A DNA stretch of 64,000 nt, from positions 3,968,001 through 4,032,000 of the forward strand of contig NZ_AP028461.1 in the NCBI RefSeq assembly GCF_033097365.1, written 5' to 3'. Below, piece after piece: positions 32,276 through 41,481 of this stretch (its first letter is position 1; the number at the start of each line of letters is the position of its first letter). The stretch is from Actinoplanes sichuanensis (GTDB lineage Bacteria; Actinomycetota; Actinomycetes; Mycobacteriales; Micromonosporaceae). Below the pieces are notes generated by a model. It saw only the letters and a program-made list of their open reading frames with translations. It searched no databases and was not told where the DNA came from. Both the position numbers and the translations under genes were made by a program.

Positions 32276-32668
32276 ATGACGCTCCGTGCCGCGCTGAGGA
32301 GAAGCACTCAGTACGCCGTGGTAACCGTGTCCCTCGCAGCCGGATTACTGGCCTGCCTGTGGATCCTGCGATTCCTGTGGCTGCTGATGATGGGAAACGA
32401 GCTGCTCACCCTTCCACCCGAATCACGGACACCGGACCTGCCGCCCGGGGCGACCATCGTCGCGGAGGGCATGGGGTGCGGATCCGGCGGATGCTGGCGG
32501 GAGATCACCGTCGCACCGGCGGCCGGGCAGTCACCGGAAGACCTCGCTCGAGAGATGAACCTCGCCGAGGCGCAGCACCAGTCCCCGACACTCTTCGATC
32601 CGGGATTCGTCGACGTGTGGGCTAATCCCCGAAACGGTCAGTTGGTGCTCGGAATCGCCTATCAGTGA
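32276..32668 (+). CDS. Single-pass membrane protein, unknown
   Basis: 130 residues, ATG at 32276. A transmembrane helix at residues about 13-40 (YAVVTVSLAAGLLACLWILRFLWLLMM) is followed by an extracytoplasmic domain with a GCGSGGCW pair of cysteines near residue 70. No family recognised. Divergent from the GH64 gene. Confidence 0.6.
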   Translation: MTLRAALRRSTQYAVVTVSLAAGLLACLWILRFLWLLMMGNELLTLPPESRTPDLPPGATIVAEGMGCGSGGCWREITVAPAAGQSPEDLAREMNLAEAQHQSPTLFDPGFVDVWANPRNGQLVLGIAYQ

Positions 32669-32714
32669 CCTGGCGGGCCATCGCCGACGGTGCCGCACTG
32701 TAGCGTCTTCTCTC

Positions 32715-33431
32715 GTGAGTTTCGCGGGGAGGATCAGACCGGTCATCGACCGGGTCTATGTCGGAGCCAGGGCCGGTGCCCGCGATCGGGTGCTGGCCGT
32801 CTATGCCGAGCGCGACCTGAAGCCCGGTTTCGAGAGCAGCTTCTACTTCGGGCTGCTGGCCCGCCCGATGCCGGCCGACGGGTTCGCCGCGGCCACCTCC
32901 TATCTCGGCGGCGACATGACCGCCGAACTGGAGCAGGGCGTCGCGGTCGTCGATCCGGACGGGACATGGCGGCTCACCGACCTGGGCCGGGAGGTCGCCC
33001 TGGCGGTACAACTGGCGATCGGGGACGCCGCGGCCGAACGCTGGAATCCCGGGCCACCGCTGGACGCCATGCTGCCCGGGCACGCCTCGCTGCCTCGCCT
33101 CGTCGACCTGCTGGGTCGGCTGCTCGACGCGGGGTCCGCCACCGGAGGCCCGGCCTTCCGGGCGCTGGAGCCGGTGTCCGAGCCGGTGGACGCCTCGCCG
33201 GCGGTACGCCTGACGTCCCGGCTGGGGGCGCTGCGGCACCACCGGGCCGACGCGCATCGGGCGGCGTGGCAGGCGGCCGGGCTGACCGTGCAGCAGATCA
33301 AGGAACTACCGGCCGGTCCGCAGCGGCAGGCCATCGACGCCGAGACCGACCGCCGCGACGAGCCGATCTACGACGTGCTCAGCGCGGACGAGAAGGTCGA
33401 CCTCCTGGCCGGCCTCGGCGCCCTGCCCTGA
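32715..33431 (+). CDS. Hypothetical protein with possible winged-helix segment
   Basis: 238 residues from a GTG at 32715. Mostly helical and acidic. Around residues 78-105 the pattern VAVVDPDGTWRLTDLGREVALAVQLAIG resembles the wing and last helix of MarR/PadR-like winged helices. No family recognised with confidence. Confidence 0.55.
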   Translation: MSFAGRIRPVIDRVYVGARAGARDRVLAVYAERDLKPGFESSFYFGLLARPMPADGFAAATSYLGGDMTAELEQGVAVVDPDGTWRLTDLGREVALAVQLAIGDAAAERWNPGPPLDAMLPGHASLPRLVDLLGRLLDAGSATGGPAFRALEPVSEPVDASPAVRLTSRLGALRHHRADAHRAAWQAAGLTVQQIKELPAGPQRQAIDAETDRRDEPIYDVLSADEKVDLLAGLGALP

Positions 33432-33481
33432 CCGCGGATATTCGATCGAGCCGCCCGGAGTCGGCTGGGCATGATCAGGTC

Positions 33482-33838
33482 ATGGCTGTCCGCACCCCGG
33501 TGATCCTGCTCGTCGATGATCTGCGCTCGTTCGTGGACGGGCGGGTGGCCGAGGTGGCGCGGACCAGTGCGGCCGGGGTGGCACTACTCGACCGGTATCG
33601 GGACATGCGGGTCGATGAGCTGTGGCTCGACCACGATCTGGGCGACGACGACACGATCTGGCCGGTCGTGGAGGTCCTGGAACGGGCCGCTTTCGAGTCC
33701 CGGCCCTTCGACGTCGGTGTCGTCGTCATCCATTCGGCGAATCCGGCGGGCGCCGCGAAGATGGCGCAGGCTCTCCGGCGCTGGCTTTATCCGGTCCGGG
33801 TTGCCGCGGGCGACCCCGCCGTGGGCTACCGGGACTGA
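33482..33838 (+). CDS. Receiver-like domain protein (cyclic-phosphate processing type)
   Basis: 118 residues, ATG at 33482. A compact CheY-like fold: VILLVDDLRSFVDGR at the N-terminus, DELWLDHDLGDDDTIWPVVEVL with a candidate acidic Asp near residue 49, and VVVIHSANPAGAAKMAQAL. This matches the cREC family described from comparative genomics and linked to cyclic-nucleotide end processing. The last 113 bp overlap the convergent DUF5984 gene. Confidence 0.7.
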   Translation: MAVRTPVILLVDDLRSFVDGRVAEVARTSAAGVALLDRYRDMRVDELWLDHDLGDDDTIWPVVEVLERAAFESRPFDVGVVVIHSANPAGAAKMAQALRRWLYPVRVAAGDPAVGYRD

Positions 33839-34595
33839 GCAGTGCGGCGGCTCCCTGCCGGATCGCGTCCCAGTCCGTCTTCGGAATGCGGTCGATCCGG
33901 CGGGACAGCCAGTGTGCGCGGTCCTCGTGTTCCCTGCGCAGCCCGGGAAGGTCGATGTCCACTCCCGGCAGTCCGCCGCGGCGTTCCAGTTCCTCGACCC
34001 GTTCCCGCATCGCGGCGATCAGTTCCCGGTCGAATTCTCGCACCGCCTCGAGGTAGTCGGCGGTCGGCAACCTGAGCCGGACGGCCGGGCCCGCGGTGAA
34101 GCCGATCCGGCCGTCGTCCTCGTGCCGCCAGTCCAGGGTGACCTCGTCGCGGCCGCCGTGGATCGCCCGCCAGAACCGCAGACGGGGCGGATTCGACAGG
34201 TAGCAGAGGTCCAGGTTGTGGTCTCCATGCCACAGTGCGGCCGCGACGATCGGATGGTCCGGCGCGTTCGGATCGTCGCCCTCACCCCGCACCGGCACAT
34301 ATTCGAGGAAGTTGCACGCCCACGTGTCGGGGTCCGATTCGACGAAGGGAATCAGATCCTCGGGCACCGGCTCCAGTACCGTCGGTGTGACGATGCTGAC
34401 GTCCTCCCAAAGCCGAACCACCTGGTAGTCGATGTAGGGGTGTGGATCGTCGACCCGGGCCCGGCGCAGCAGCTCGTGCCCGTCGGCTTCGATCCGATAC
34501 CAGCCGTCGGTCAGCGCGAACCAGTGCAGACTCGGCGGGTCGTCCCACGGCGGGATTTCGTCCAGTGGGCGCAATTCGAAGCGGAATGCGATCAC
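33726..34595 (-). CDS. DUF5984 family protein
   Basis: 289 residues from the GTG at 34595, whose first bases overlap the lipoprotein stop (GTGA). Characteristic IAFRFELRPLDEIPPW start, WYRI near residue 28, FLEYVPVRGEGDD and LDLCYLSNPPRLRFWRAIHGGRDEVTLDW. The C-terminal about 38 residues, read antisense to the receiver gene, are low-complexity Pro/Ser/Arg and may be non-essential. Function unknown. Confidence 0.7.
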   Translation of the reverse strand: MIAFRFELRPLDEIPPWDDPPSLHWFALTDGWYRIEADGHELLRRARVDDPHPYIDYQVVRLWEDVSIVTPTVLEPVPEDLIPFVESDPDTWACNFLEYVPVRGEGDDPNAPDHPIVAAALWHGDHNLDLCYLSNPPRLRFWRAIHGGRDEVTLDWRHEDDGRIGFTAGPAVRLRLPTADYLEAVREFDRELIAAMRERVEELERRGGLPGVDIDLPGLRREHEDRAHWLSRRIDRIPKTDWDAIRQGAAALLSPGSPRRGRPRQPGPDKASAGEPAPSSRRPPDSPNG

Positions 34596-35194
34596 CGGAT
34601 GGGCTCGTCGCTGGGTAGTGGCTGGGGCGTTCGCGGGCAGTGCTTTCGGGCCGCCTGCTGGTAGGGGTCGTTCGGGGGTGTCCGGTCGCCGCACATCAGT
34701 CCGCCCGTCTTCGTCTCGGTCCATGCGGTGAAGGTGCCGGACACCGCCGGACTGCACGCGATGGTGAAGGTCGCCGAGATACGGCCGACGCCGGAGTAGA
34801 CGATGCTTTCGGTGATGTCCGAGTCGGCCGCACCCCAGGTTCCGAAACCCATCTCGTACGGTTCGGACGGCCGGACGATCTGGATGTCGGTGTTCGTGTC
34901 GTCCGCCAGTTTCGCGGCCAGGATCCGCAGCCAGGTGTCGGGTACGTCGAGCCCGGTGACCGCCGCGATCACCGGTGCGTCGAGGACCGCTCGGCCCTCA
35001 CCGAGAACGTCTCCGGTGAACAGCGAGACATGTTCCAGAACCGGCTCCCGCGCGATGTCGGACCAGCCGACCGTGGACTTCTCGGGATCACAGCCGGACG
35101 GGACACCGGCCGGGCCGGCCGCCGGTCGGGCACAGCCGGCCGGCAGGGCCAGGAGGAGCGCCGACATCAACCGACCGGCCTTGATCATCTTCAT
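34592..35194 (-). CDS. Lipoprotein, unknown
   Basis: 200 residues. Signal peptide with lipobox LPAGC (Cys near residue 21) predicts lipid anchoring to the outer face of the membrane. The mature part has two further cysteines (TIACSPAV and LMCGDR) in an otherwise unrecognised domain. Translationally coupled to the DUF5984 gene. Confidence 0.7.
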   Translation of the reverse strand: MKMIKAGRLMSALLLALPAGCARPAAGPAGVPSGCDPEKSTVGWSDIAREPVLEHVSLFTGDVLGEGRAVLDAPVIAAVTGLDVPDTWLRILAAKLADDTNTDIQIVRPSEPYEMGFGTWGAADSDITESIVYSGVGRISATFTIACSPAVSGTFTAWTETKTGGLMCGDRTPPNDPYQQAARKHCPRTPQPLPSDEPIR

Positions 35195-35245
35195 GCGGGT
35201 AAGGATGCAGCACCGCGTTCTGGAGGGTTACCGCAGGTCGGCACG

Positions 35246-35992
35246 TCAGGTCCACTTCACCGGATTGCCGGTGGCCAGCGAAGCGGCACACAACCGGCGC
35301 ATCGACGCGATCCAGCCGCTGCCGCTGTCGGCCGGCTTGGAACGGGTCACCACGGCCAGCCGCGCAGGTGTCACCGGCAGCACGTGTCCGACCAGGAACA
35401 ACCGCAGCGTCGCCCGGCCCCGATCACCGACGAACTCGACCCTGTCGCCGGGCATTTCGCGCTGCGTGAACCGGGTCGCCCGGAACACGATCCGGGGTAG
35501 GAGCCCGGTGCTCCGCACGAAGAATCCGTCCTGGTCGATCCCGGCTTGCAGGTTCCGATTCCACCCGATGATCGAGGTGTTCGCGGCGACGCAGCCGTAG
35601 ATGCTGTGACCGGTGTCCTCGTCGACCAGCACCGTCTCGGTGACCGTGCCGACCCGGCTCTCGTACCGGTCGAGTTCGGCCAAGAGCGCCGGCACGTCCG
35701 CGACCGGGATCCAGCCGTCGTTGGTGGTCGGCAGGAACCTGTGCAGCGTGGGCAGAAGCTCCCAGCCGATCGCCGCACACGTCTGTCGGACCGCGCTCTG
35801 ACCGCCCCAGCTGCCCAGGTCCTCGTGGGCGATCTCGAAGTCGTCGTGCTCGCAGCCCGCCTCGTACCATCGGTACGCCGCCGGGTCCGCCACGTCCAGC
35901 AGGTCCAGCCAGCCGTCCTCGTCGAAGCCGATCGGCCCGTCCAGTCCGGCGTCCTTCCAACAACGACAGTTGACGATTCCACCGAGTCCCAC
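35246..35992 (-). CDS. Hypothetical protein
   Basis: 248 residues from the GTG at 35992; a TTG three codons upstream is the alternative. N-terminal MGLGGIVNCRCWKDAG with two Cys, a central ALLAELDRYESRVGTVTETVLVDEDTG region, and a C-terminal basic segment. No family recognised. Divergent from the gene at 36063 with a 70-bp gap. Confidence 0.6.
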   Translation of the reverse strand: MGLGGIVNCRCWKDAGLDGPIGFDEDGWLDLLDVADPAAYRWYEAGCEHDDFEIAHEDLGSWGGQSAVRQTCAAIGWELLPTLHRFLPTTNDGWIPVADVPALLAELDRYESRVGTVTETVLVDEDTGHSIYGCVAANTSIIGWNRNLQAGIDQDGFFVRSTGLLPRIVFRATRFTQREMPGDRVEFVGDRGRATLRLFLVGHVLPVTPARLAVVTRSKPADSGSGWIASMRRLCAASLATGNPVKWT

Positions 35993-36062
35993 GGGCGGCA
36001 ATCTATACGACGGAGGAAACTGTGCCGACGCATTTCGGGGGGTGCTACTAGGATCTGGGGCG

Positions 36063-36617
36063 ATGGGAATCGACTACGGTTACGCCCTTTATCTGCCGAC
36101 TCACGCGGTCGGCCGGGCTCTTCGGGCGGCCGCGGCGATCGCGCGGCCGGGGATCGGGCCGGTGGATGTCACGGTGCCCGGTGGCGAGCGGATCACTCTG
36201 CCGTTTCGGGGAAAGCCGACCGGCGACGTGGACCACTGGGAGCTGGATTCGTTGCTCTATTTCCCGGTCGGCGACGAGGCGATCCGGAGGTGGGCCGAGA
36301 GGGAACGGACGGCGGGCAGCCAGGAGCACCCGGACGCGCTCGGACGGATCTGGATCGGCTCCATCTACCTCTCCTTCTGGCGGAACCACGGTCTTCGTCC
36401 CGGCTACTCGCAGTTGAAATTCACCGCGGCCACCACCGGCATGAGCCGGCTGTTCGAGCAGTCGCCGAGCATCAGAGACGTTTTCGTCGAGTTGGCCGAG
36501 TCGGCCGGGGCCGTCTGTCTGGTGCTGGACCGCGAGGGCGACGGTGACGAGGTGTGCTGGCCTGTCGCGGGAGGCGATCTCGCGGCGCTCGCCGCTGGCT
36601 GGCCCGAGATCGAGTGA
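36063..36617 (+). CDS. Hypothetical protein
   Basis: 184 residues, ATG at 36063. IDYGYALYLPTHAVGRALRAAAAIA at the N-terminus, then alternating strands and WIGSIYLSFWRN near residue 102. No family recognised; the layout suggests a small soluble alpha/beta protein. Divergent from the hypothetical gene at 35992. Confidence 0.6.
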   Translation: MGIDYGYALYLPTHAVGRALRAAAAIARPGIGPVDVTVPGGERITLPFRGKPTGDVDHWELDSLLYFPVGDEAIRRWAERERTAGSQEHPDALGRIWIGSIYLSFWRNHGLRPGYSQLKFTAATTGMSRLFEQSPSIRDVFVELAESAGAVCLVLDREGDGDEVCWPVAGGDLAALAAGWPEIE

Positions 36618-36686
36618 GTCGACGCCGCAGGCGTGCCGGCTCGACGCGCATTCTTCGGAGGCCGGCCGGACCGTTCGGTGGAGCGT

Positions 36687-36858
36687 TCAGAGCCGGTACA
36701 GGGCGAACGGCGCGTCGGGGTGGATGCCCGCGCGGCCCTCGACGAGTCCGTCCCGTCTGATGATTCCGGACGGCCGCATCCCGAGGCGTTCCATGACCGT
36801 CGTCCGGGCCGACCGGTGTCAGGACGAGCCGCCGGGTCCGGACCGGGGCACGGGTCAC
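36687..36858 (-). pseudogene. GNAT acetyltransferase remnant with internal deletion
   Basis: The N-terminal part (GTG at 36858: [20 protein letters not shown]) and the C-terminal part (VMERLGMRPSGIIRRDGLVE, ending FALYRL and stop at 36687) of a RimJ-like acetyltransferase are both recognisable. They are joined directly in different frames, so the middle of the gene (roughly 100 codons) is missing. The start overlapped the dioxygenase stop (GTGA), so the intact gene was once translationally coupled to it. Confidence 0.75.
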
Positions 36859-37730
36859 GGGGCCGGGGCCAGCACGATGTCGAACCGCACCCGGGACCAG
36901 GCGCCGCCGGCCAGGTCGCGGCCGTCCGGGGTGGGCGTGCCGGGCGGCTGGGTCTGGAAGTCCTTGACCAGTGAGTCGCGGACCCCGAAGACGCTGTCGC
37001 GGTCGAGCAGGGTGTCGCCGCGGACGAAGATGTGCGTGACCAGGGTGCGCAGGCTCGGCGCCTCGACCATGAAGTGCAGGTGGGAGGCCCGCATCGGGGA
37101 TCGGCCGGTCGCGTTCAGCAGTTCGCCGACCGGTCCGTCGTGCGGGATCGGGTACGGTGTCGGCTCGATCGCCCAGAACCGGTAGTGCCCGGCGTCGTCG
37201 CTGAACAGGTGTCCGCGGGCGGCGGTGCGGTCGTCGCCGTACTGGACGTCGTAGAACCCGTCCTCGTCGGCCTCCCACACCTCGATCCGGGCGCCGGCGA
37301 CCGGTTCACCGGCGGTGTCGGTGACGCTGCCCTCCACCCAGCAGGGCCGCCCGGACGCTCCGAACGAGATGTCTCCGCCGTGCTCGATCCGTGGCGACCC
37401 GTCGACGAAGAACGGGCCGAAAACTGTCGCCTCGGTGGCATCGGCGTAGGCCTGGTTGTTGACGGTGACGGTCTGCATGGAGATGCCGAGTACGTCGGAG
37501 AGCAGGATGAACTCCTGCCGGCGCTGGTCGGTGGCGTGGCCGGTGGCGGTGAGGAAGCCGATCGCCTGCTGCCATTCACTCTCGGTCAGGCGCACCTCCC
37601 GGACGAAGGCGTGCAGGTGTCTGGTGAGCGCCTGCATGACCTCCTTCAGCCGGGGGTCGGGGGCGGCTTCGAAGGACGCGACGACCCGGTCGACGAGCTG
37701 CTGCTCCCGGTCGTCCTGTTCGGTGCTCAC
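36855..37730 (-). CDS. Hydroxyquinol 1,2-dioxygenase
   Basis: 291 residues from the GTG at 37730. Intradiol ring-cleavage dioxygenase: an N-terminal helical domain ([35 protein letters not shown]) and a catalytic beta-sandwich with iron ligands in [27 protein letters not shown] and ASHLHFMV. It opens hydroxyquinol to maleylacetate. It overlaps the maleylacetate reductase stop by 4 bp, the enzyme that uses its product. Confidence 0.92.
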   Translation of the reverse strand: MSTEQDDREQQLVDRVVASFEAAPDPRLKEVMQALTRHLHAFVREVRLTESEWQQAIGFLTATGHATDQRRQEFILLSDVLGISMQTVTVNNQAYADATEATVFGPFFVDGSPRIEHGGDISFGASGRPCWVEGSVTDTAGEPVAGARIEVWEADEDGFYDVQYGDDRTAARGHLFSDDAGHYRFWAIEPTPYPIPHDGPVGELLNATGRSPMRASHLHFMVEAPSLRTLVTHIFVRGDTLLDRDSVFGVRDSLVKDFQTQPPGTPTPDGRDLAGGAWSRVRFDIVLAPAP

Positions 37731-38737
37731 TTCGGCTCCTCCCCCGCCCAGGCGCGGCGCAGCAGTTCGGTCAGGTTGTCGGCGGTCACCGGCACCGGGT
37801 TGCCGTCCGGCACGACGGGCAGGATCGCGTCGACGGCGGCCGGGATGTCGGTCTCGCGGAATCCGTGGTCGCGCAGGGCGCGCGGTGCGCCCACGTCGGC
37901 GCGCAGACGCGCCAGACCCCCTGGTCCGAGGGCGTCGGTGAGCCGGTCCGGGATGCCCGGGGAGTTCAATTCCATGACGTACGGCAGAACGACCGCGTGT
38001 GTCTGTGCATGAGGCAGGTTGAACATCCCGCCGAGGACATGGCAGATCTTGTGATGCAGCCCGGAGCCCGCTGAGGCGAAGGCGACGGCGGCCAGGTGTG
38101 CCCCGTACAGCGTCTGCTCGTGCCCCTGAAGGTTTCGGGGTTGCCTGACGATCTCGGGGAGTCCGCTGCTCAGAGCGCGTGCGCCCTCGATGGCGAGGGC
38201 CTGGTTGATGGGGTCGGCGCGGGGTGCCCACATCGAGTCGACGCAGTGTGCGAGTGCGTTGAGGCCGGAGGCGACGCCGAGTTCGGTGGGCAGGCCGAGG
38301 GTGAGGGCCGCGTCGTAGAGGACCGTGCGGGGCAGCACCCGCGGGTCGGCGCCGGTGTTTTTGCGACCGTTGTCGGTCATGCCCCACACGTTGGTGGCCT
38401 CGGATCCGGCGTAGGTGGTGGGGACCGCGACGATCGGCAGGCCGGTGGTGAGCGCGATCGCCTTGGCGAGCCCGGTGGCCGACCCGCCGCCGACGCTGAC
38501 CAGGACGTCCGCGCCCTCGGCGGCGGTTGCTTCACGGGCTCGTTCGGCAACGTCGACGGGGACGTGCATGACCACGTCCCGATAGTGGCGCGCGCCCGGC
38601 AGCACCTCGCCGCGGGTGGTGATCACCATCGGGCGGGAGCCGAGCCGCGCCACCTCGGCGGGCAGCCGGTCGGCCGTCTGACCGGCGGCGAAGATCACCC
38701 GCTGTGGCAGCGTCTCGTGGGTGAAGGTGAGGCTCAT
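37727..38737 (-). CDS. Maleylacetate reductase
   Basis: 336 residues, iron-alcohol-dehydrogenase fold: [43 protein letters not shown] is the NAD(P)-binding part, and the [25 protein letters not shown] helix is the characteristic maleylacetate reductase signature. It reduces maleylacetate to 3-oxoadipate, feeding the TCA cycle. ATGA-overlapped by the monooxygenase and GTGA-overlapped with the dioxygenase. Confidence 0.93.
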   Translation of the reverse strand: MSLTFTHETLPQRVIFAAGQTADRLPAEVARLGSRPMVITTRGEVLPGARHYRDVVMHVPVDVAERAREATAAEGADVLVSVGGGSATGLAKAIALTTGLPIVAVPTTYAGSEATNVWGMTDNGRKNTGADPRVLPRTVLYDAALTLGLPTELGVASGLNALAHCVDSMWAPRADPINQALAIEGARALSSGLPEIVRQPRNLQGHEQTLYGAHLAAVAFASAGSGLHHKICHVLGGMFNLPHAQTHAVVLPYVMELNSPGIPDRLTDALGPGGLARLRADVGAPRALRDHGFRETDIPAAVDAILPVVPDGNPVPVTADNLTELLRRAWAGEEPK

Positions 38738-40479
38738 CGGCCGAGCACCGCTGCCAGCGCGTCATGCAACATCCGTCCAGGATCCGCCGGAAGGGTGGCC
38801 GAGCGCCAGGCGATGTGCTTGTCCGGGCGGACCAGGATCGCCCCGTCCTCGGCGACCTCCCGGATGCGGGCCCAGTCGTAGTACAGGTCGGTGACCGCCC
38901 GGCCGGGGCCGATCACCACGGTCTCCAGCGGCACGCCGAGCTGGTCGGCGACCTTCTCGGCGGCGGCCGCCCACGGTTCGCCGGAGATGCCGGTGAACAG
39001 GGTGAACCTGGTCATCGGGGCCAGATCGAGGGTGGACAGGCGCTGTTCGGTGGTGCCGACCCAGACGTGCGGCAGCCGCGAGCCGGGAACGGTGGACGGC
39101 TGGTAGTACAGCTCGGGGTCCCGGGTCGGTGCCGGGCGTGCGCTGCCGTCGCCGACGATCGCGGCCGACTCGTAGAACTGGCCGAGTTCGACGCCGTGCG
39201 CGTTGAACTCGTAGTGCTTGAGTTCCATCGCGGTGACCAGGGCGGCCCGTTTCGCGGCGCCGGCCGGGGTGTTGGCCTTGCGTTCCTCGATGCGGGCCGC
39301 CATCTCCGCCTCGTCTCGTGCGTCGAGTAGGCCGAGGACCTCGAAGAACTGGACGAACTCGCGGCTGGACCGGTTGGCGCGCAGCACGATCTGTTCGGCG
39401 ACCGGGGCCCGTTCGGTGGTGTAGGTGTCCAGCAGTGCGGGCCCGGCCTGCCCGCGGAGCACGGCGGCGATCTTCCAGGCCAGGTTGTACGAGTCCTGGA
39501 TGGAGGTGTTCGAGCCGAGCCCGTTGGACGGTGGGTGCCGGTGTACGGCGTCACCGGCGCAGAAGACGCGGCGGTCGTGCAGGCGGGTCGCGTACCTCTC
39601 GTTGTTGCCCCAGAGGGAGGTCCCGGTGATCTCGACGTCGATGTCGGGCAGACCGAGCAGGCTGCGCACGATCGCGATGGCCGCCGTCTCGTCGACGACC
39701 GGGGCCGGCTGGTCGATGTCGTAGCCCCAGACGATGAGCCATTCGTTCCACGGCCGGACCATGCGGACGAGGCCGGCGCCGATCCCGCCCACGTTCGAGC
39801 CGGGCTGGATCACCCAGTACAGGACGGAGGGGCGGTTTCCGACGTACGCCGAGAGGTCCGCCTTGAAGGTGATGTTCATGGATCCGGCGATGTCCATCGC
39901 GCCCTGCATCGGCAGGCCGATGTCCTCGGCGACCTGGGAGCGGGCACCGTCCGCGCCGATCAGGTATTTCGCGCGGATCGTGTATTCGTGGCCGGTGATC
40001 CGATCGCGGACCCGCACGTCGACGCCGTGGTCGTCCTGCTGGTGGGTGAGGTATTCGGTGGAGAAACGGGTCTGGGTGCCGCGTTCGGTGGCGTTGCGGA
40101 CCAGGATCGGTTCGAGGTGGGTCTGCGGGATGTCGACCGGTAGGCAGGGTGAGGCGAGTTCGTAGTCGCCGTGCCGGCCCGGGTGGGTGCCCCAGGTCAG
40201 GATCCGGCCGATCTCCTCACCGGCGATCGACGTGCAGAAGACGGTGTCGCCCATCAGGTGGTGCGGGGTGGCGTCGGCGAGGACCTGCTGTTCGATGCCG
40301 GCGTCGCGGAACACCTCCATGGCCCGCTGGTTGGTGATGTGCGCGCGGGGGGTGTTCGCGGTCCACCGGTATTTGGTGATCATCATGTTGGGGATGCCGA
40401 GGGTGGACAGCAGCAGTGCCGCCGCAGCTCCGGCCGGGCCCGATCCGATGACGACGACGTCGGTGCTGATCTGCGCCAT
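38734..40479 (-). CDS. FAD-dependent phenol monooxygenase (resorcinol hydroxylase type)
   Basis: 581 residues from the ATG at 40479. Class A flavin hydroxylase: VVVIGSGPAGAAAALLLSTLG (FAD-binding), RAHITNQRAMEVFRDAG, DG motif ADGARSQVAE, and second FAD motif VFCAGDAVHRHPPSNGLGSNTSIQDSYNLAWKIA. A C-terminal thioredoxin-like domain follows. From the operon partners it most likely hydroxylates resorcinol or a related phenol to hydroxyquinol. First enzyme gene of the operon. Confidence 0.9.
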   Translation of the reverse strand: MAQISTDVVVIGSGPAGAAAALLLSTLGIPNMMITKYRWTANTPRAHITNQRAMEVFRDAGIEQQVLADATPHHLMGDTVFCTSIAGEEIGRILTWGTHPGRHGDYELASPCLPVDIPQTHLEPILVRNATERGTQTRFSTEYLTHQQDDHGVDVRVRDRITGHEYTIRAKYLIGADGARSQVAEDIGLPMQGAMDIAGSMNITFKADLSAYVGNRPSVLYWVIQPGSNVGGIGAGLVRMVRPWNEWLIVWGYDIDQPAPVVDETAAIAIVRSLLGLPDIDVEITGTSLWGNNERYATRLHDRRVFCAGDAVHRHPPSNGLGSNTSIQDSYNLAWKIAAVLRGQAGPALLDTYTTERAPVAEQIVLRANRSSREFVQFFEVLGLLDARDEAEMAARIEERKANTPAGAAKRAALVTAMELKHYEFNAHGVELGQFYESAAIVGDGSARPAPTRDPELYYQPSTVPGSRLPHVWVGTTEQRLSTLDLAPMTRFTLFTGISGEPWAAAAEKVADQLGVPLETVVIGPGRAVTDLYYDWARIREVAEDGAILVRPDKHIAWRSATLPADPGRMLHDALAAVLGR

Positions 40480-40560
40480 GCGGGTCAGTGTCACGATCCG
40501 GCGTCGGCCCGGACAGGCATCGACCGGTGACACGGCGGAAATACGGCGGCGTGGCGGAAT

Positions 40561-41481
40561 TCACGCCCGGGGCAGGTCGGTGGCGCGGAAGCCGAAGTGG
40601 GCGCGGAACGTCTGCGCGAAGTATTTGGTGGAGCCGAAACCGCAGCGGGCGGCGATCTCCGCGACCGTCGCCCGGGGGTCGGCCAGCAGTTGGGTGCGGG
40701 CGCGTTCCAGTCGGCGGGCCAGCACGTATTGCGGCAGGCTGGTGTCGGTGGCGGCGAACGCGCGGGACAGGTGGCGTTCGCTGATGGCGATGCCGGCGGC
40801 CACCCGGGCGGCGGTCAGGCCGGGGTCGGTCAGGTGGTCCTCGATGAACGCGCGGGCGTTGGCCAGGTGCACGGTGCCGGGATCGGCCGCGATGCGGCCG
40901 GTCATCCCGGCGATCAGGTGCAGGGTGGTCTGCTCGTCGATCGGCTCATCGCGGTCCGGGCGCAGGGCACGATCGACGAGCCGGGCGAGGGTACGGGCGG
41001 AGGGGTCGCCGTGGGCGAAGTCGCGCACGAGCGGGTTTCGCAGTTCGTCGAGTCCGGTGAGGTCGCGGAAGGTCGCGCGTGGCACCTTGATCGCGAGTTC
41101 CTCGAGGCCGCGGGAGAAGCCGCGCATGAACGGTCGGTCCGCATCGCAGATCAGCGCCTGTCCCGGCCGTAACGTCAGCACCCCGTCCTCGTGGTAGAAG
41201 AACGCCTCGCCGAGCACCGCCAGGTAGACGGCGATCGAATCGGACGGGCTGGTCCGGATCACCTCGGCCGGCCGTTCGACGACGTGGGCGTTGCCACGGA
41301 CGCGGGCCAGGTGCATCCGGTCGAGTTGCAGGTTGAGCTCGGTGCCGTCGAACGGCGTCTCGCCGAGCATCCGGCAGCGCAGCCCGATCAGCGCGGTGCG
41401 GTTGTGGTCCTCCCAGAGCGCGACCCGCTGGGCGGTGGGCAGCCCCGCCGTGCTGAAGCTGACCAGCCGCCCGGGTGTCAT
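40561..41481 (-). CDS. AraC-family activator with AraC-binding-like domain
   Basis: 306 residues from the ATG at 41481, which overlaps the TetR stop (ATGA). The N-terminal domain (RVALWEDHNRTALIGLRCR) is of the XylS/AraC_binding_2 type; the C-terminal double HTH spans about residues 200-306 (VAAGIAISERHLSRAFAATDTS, VAEIAARCGFGSTKYFAQTFRAHFGFRATD). Its gene precedes the catabolic genes by 81 bp, so it probably activates them when the aromatic substrate is present. Confidence 0.88.
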   Translation of the reverse strand: MTPGRLVSFSTAGLPTAQRVALWEDHNRTALIGLRCRMLGETPFDGTELNLQLDRMHLARVRGNAHVVERPAEVIRTSPSDSIAVYLAVLGEAFFYHEDGVLTLRPGQALICDADRPFMRGFSRGLEELAIKVPRATFRDLTGLDELRNPLVRDFAHGDPSARTLARLVDRALRPDRDEPIDEQTTLHLIAGMTGRIAADPGTVHLANARAFIEDHLTDPGLTAARVAAGIAISERHLSRAFAATDTSLPQYVLARRLERARTQLLADPRATVAEIAARCGFGSTKYFAQTFRAHFGFRATDLPRA

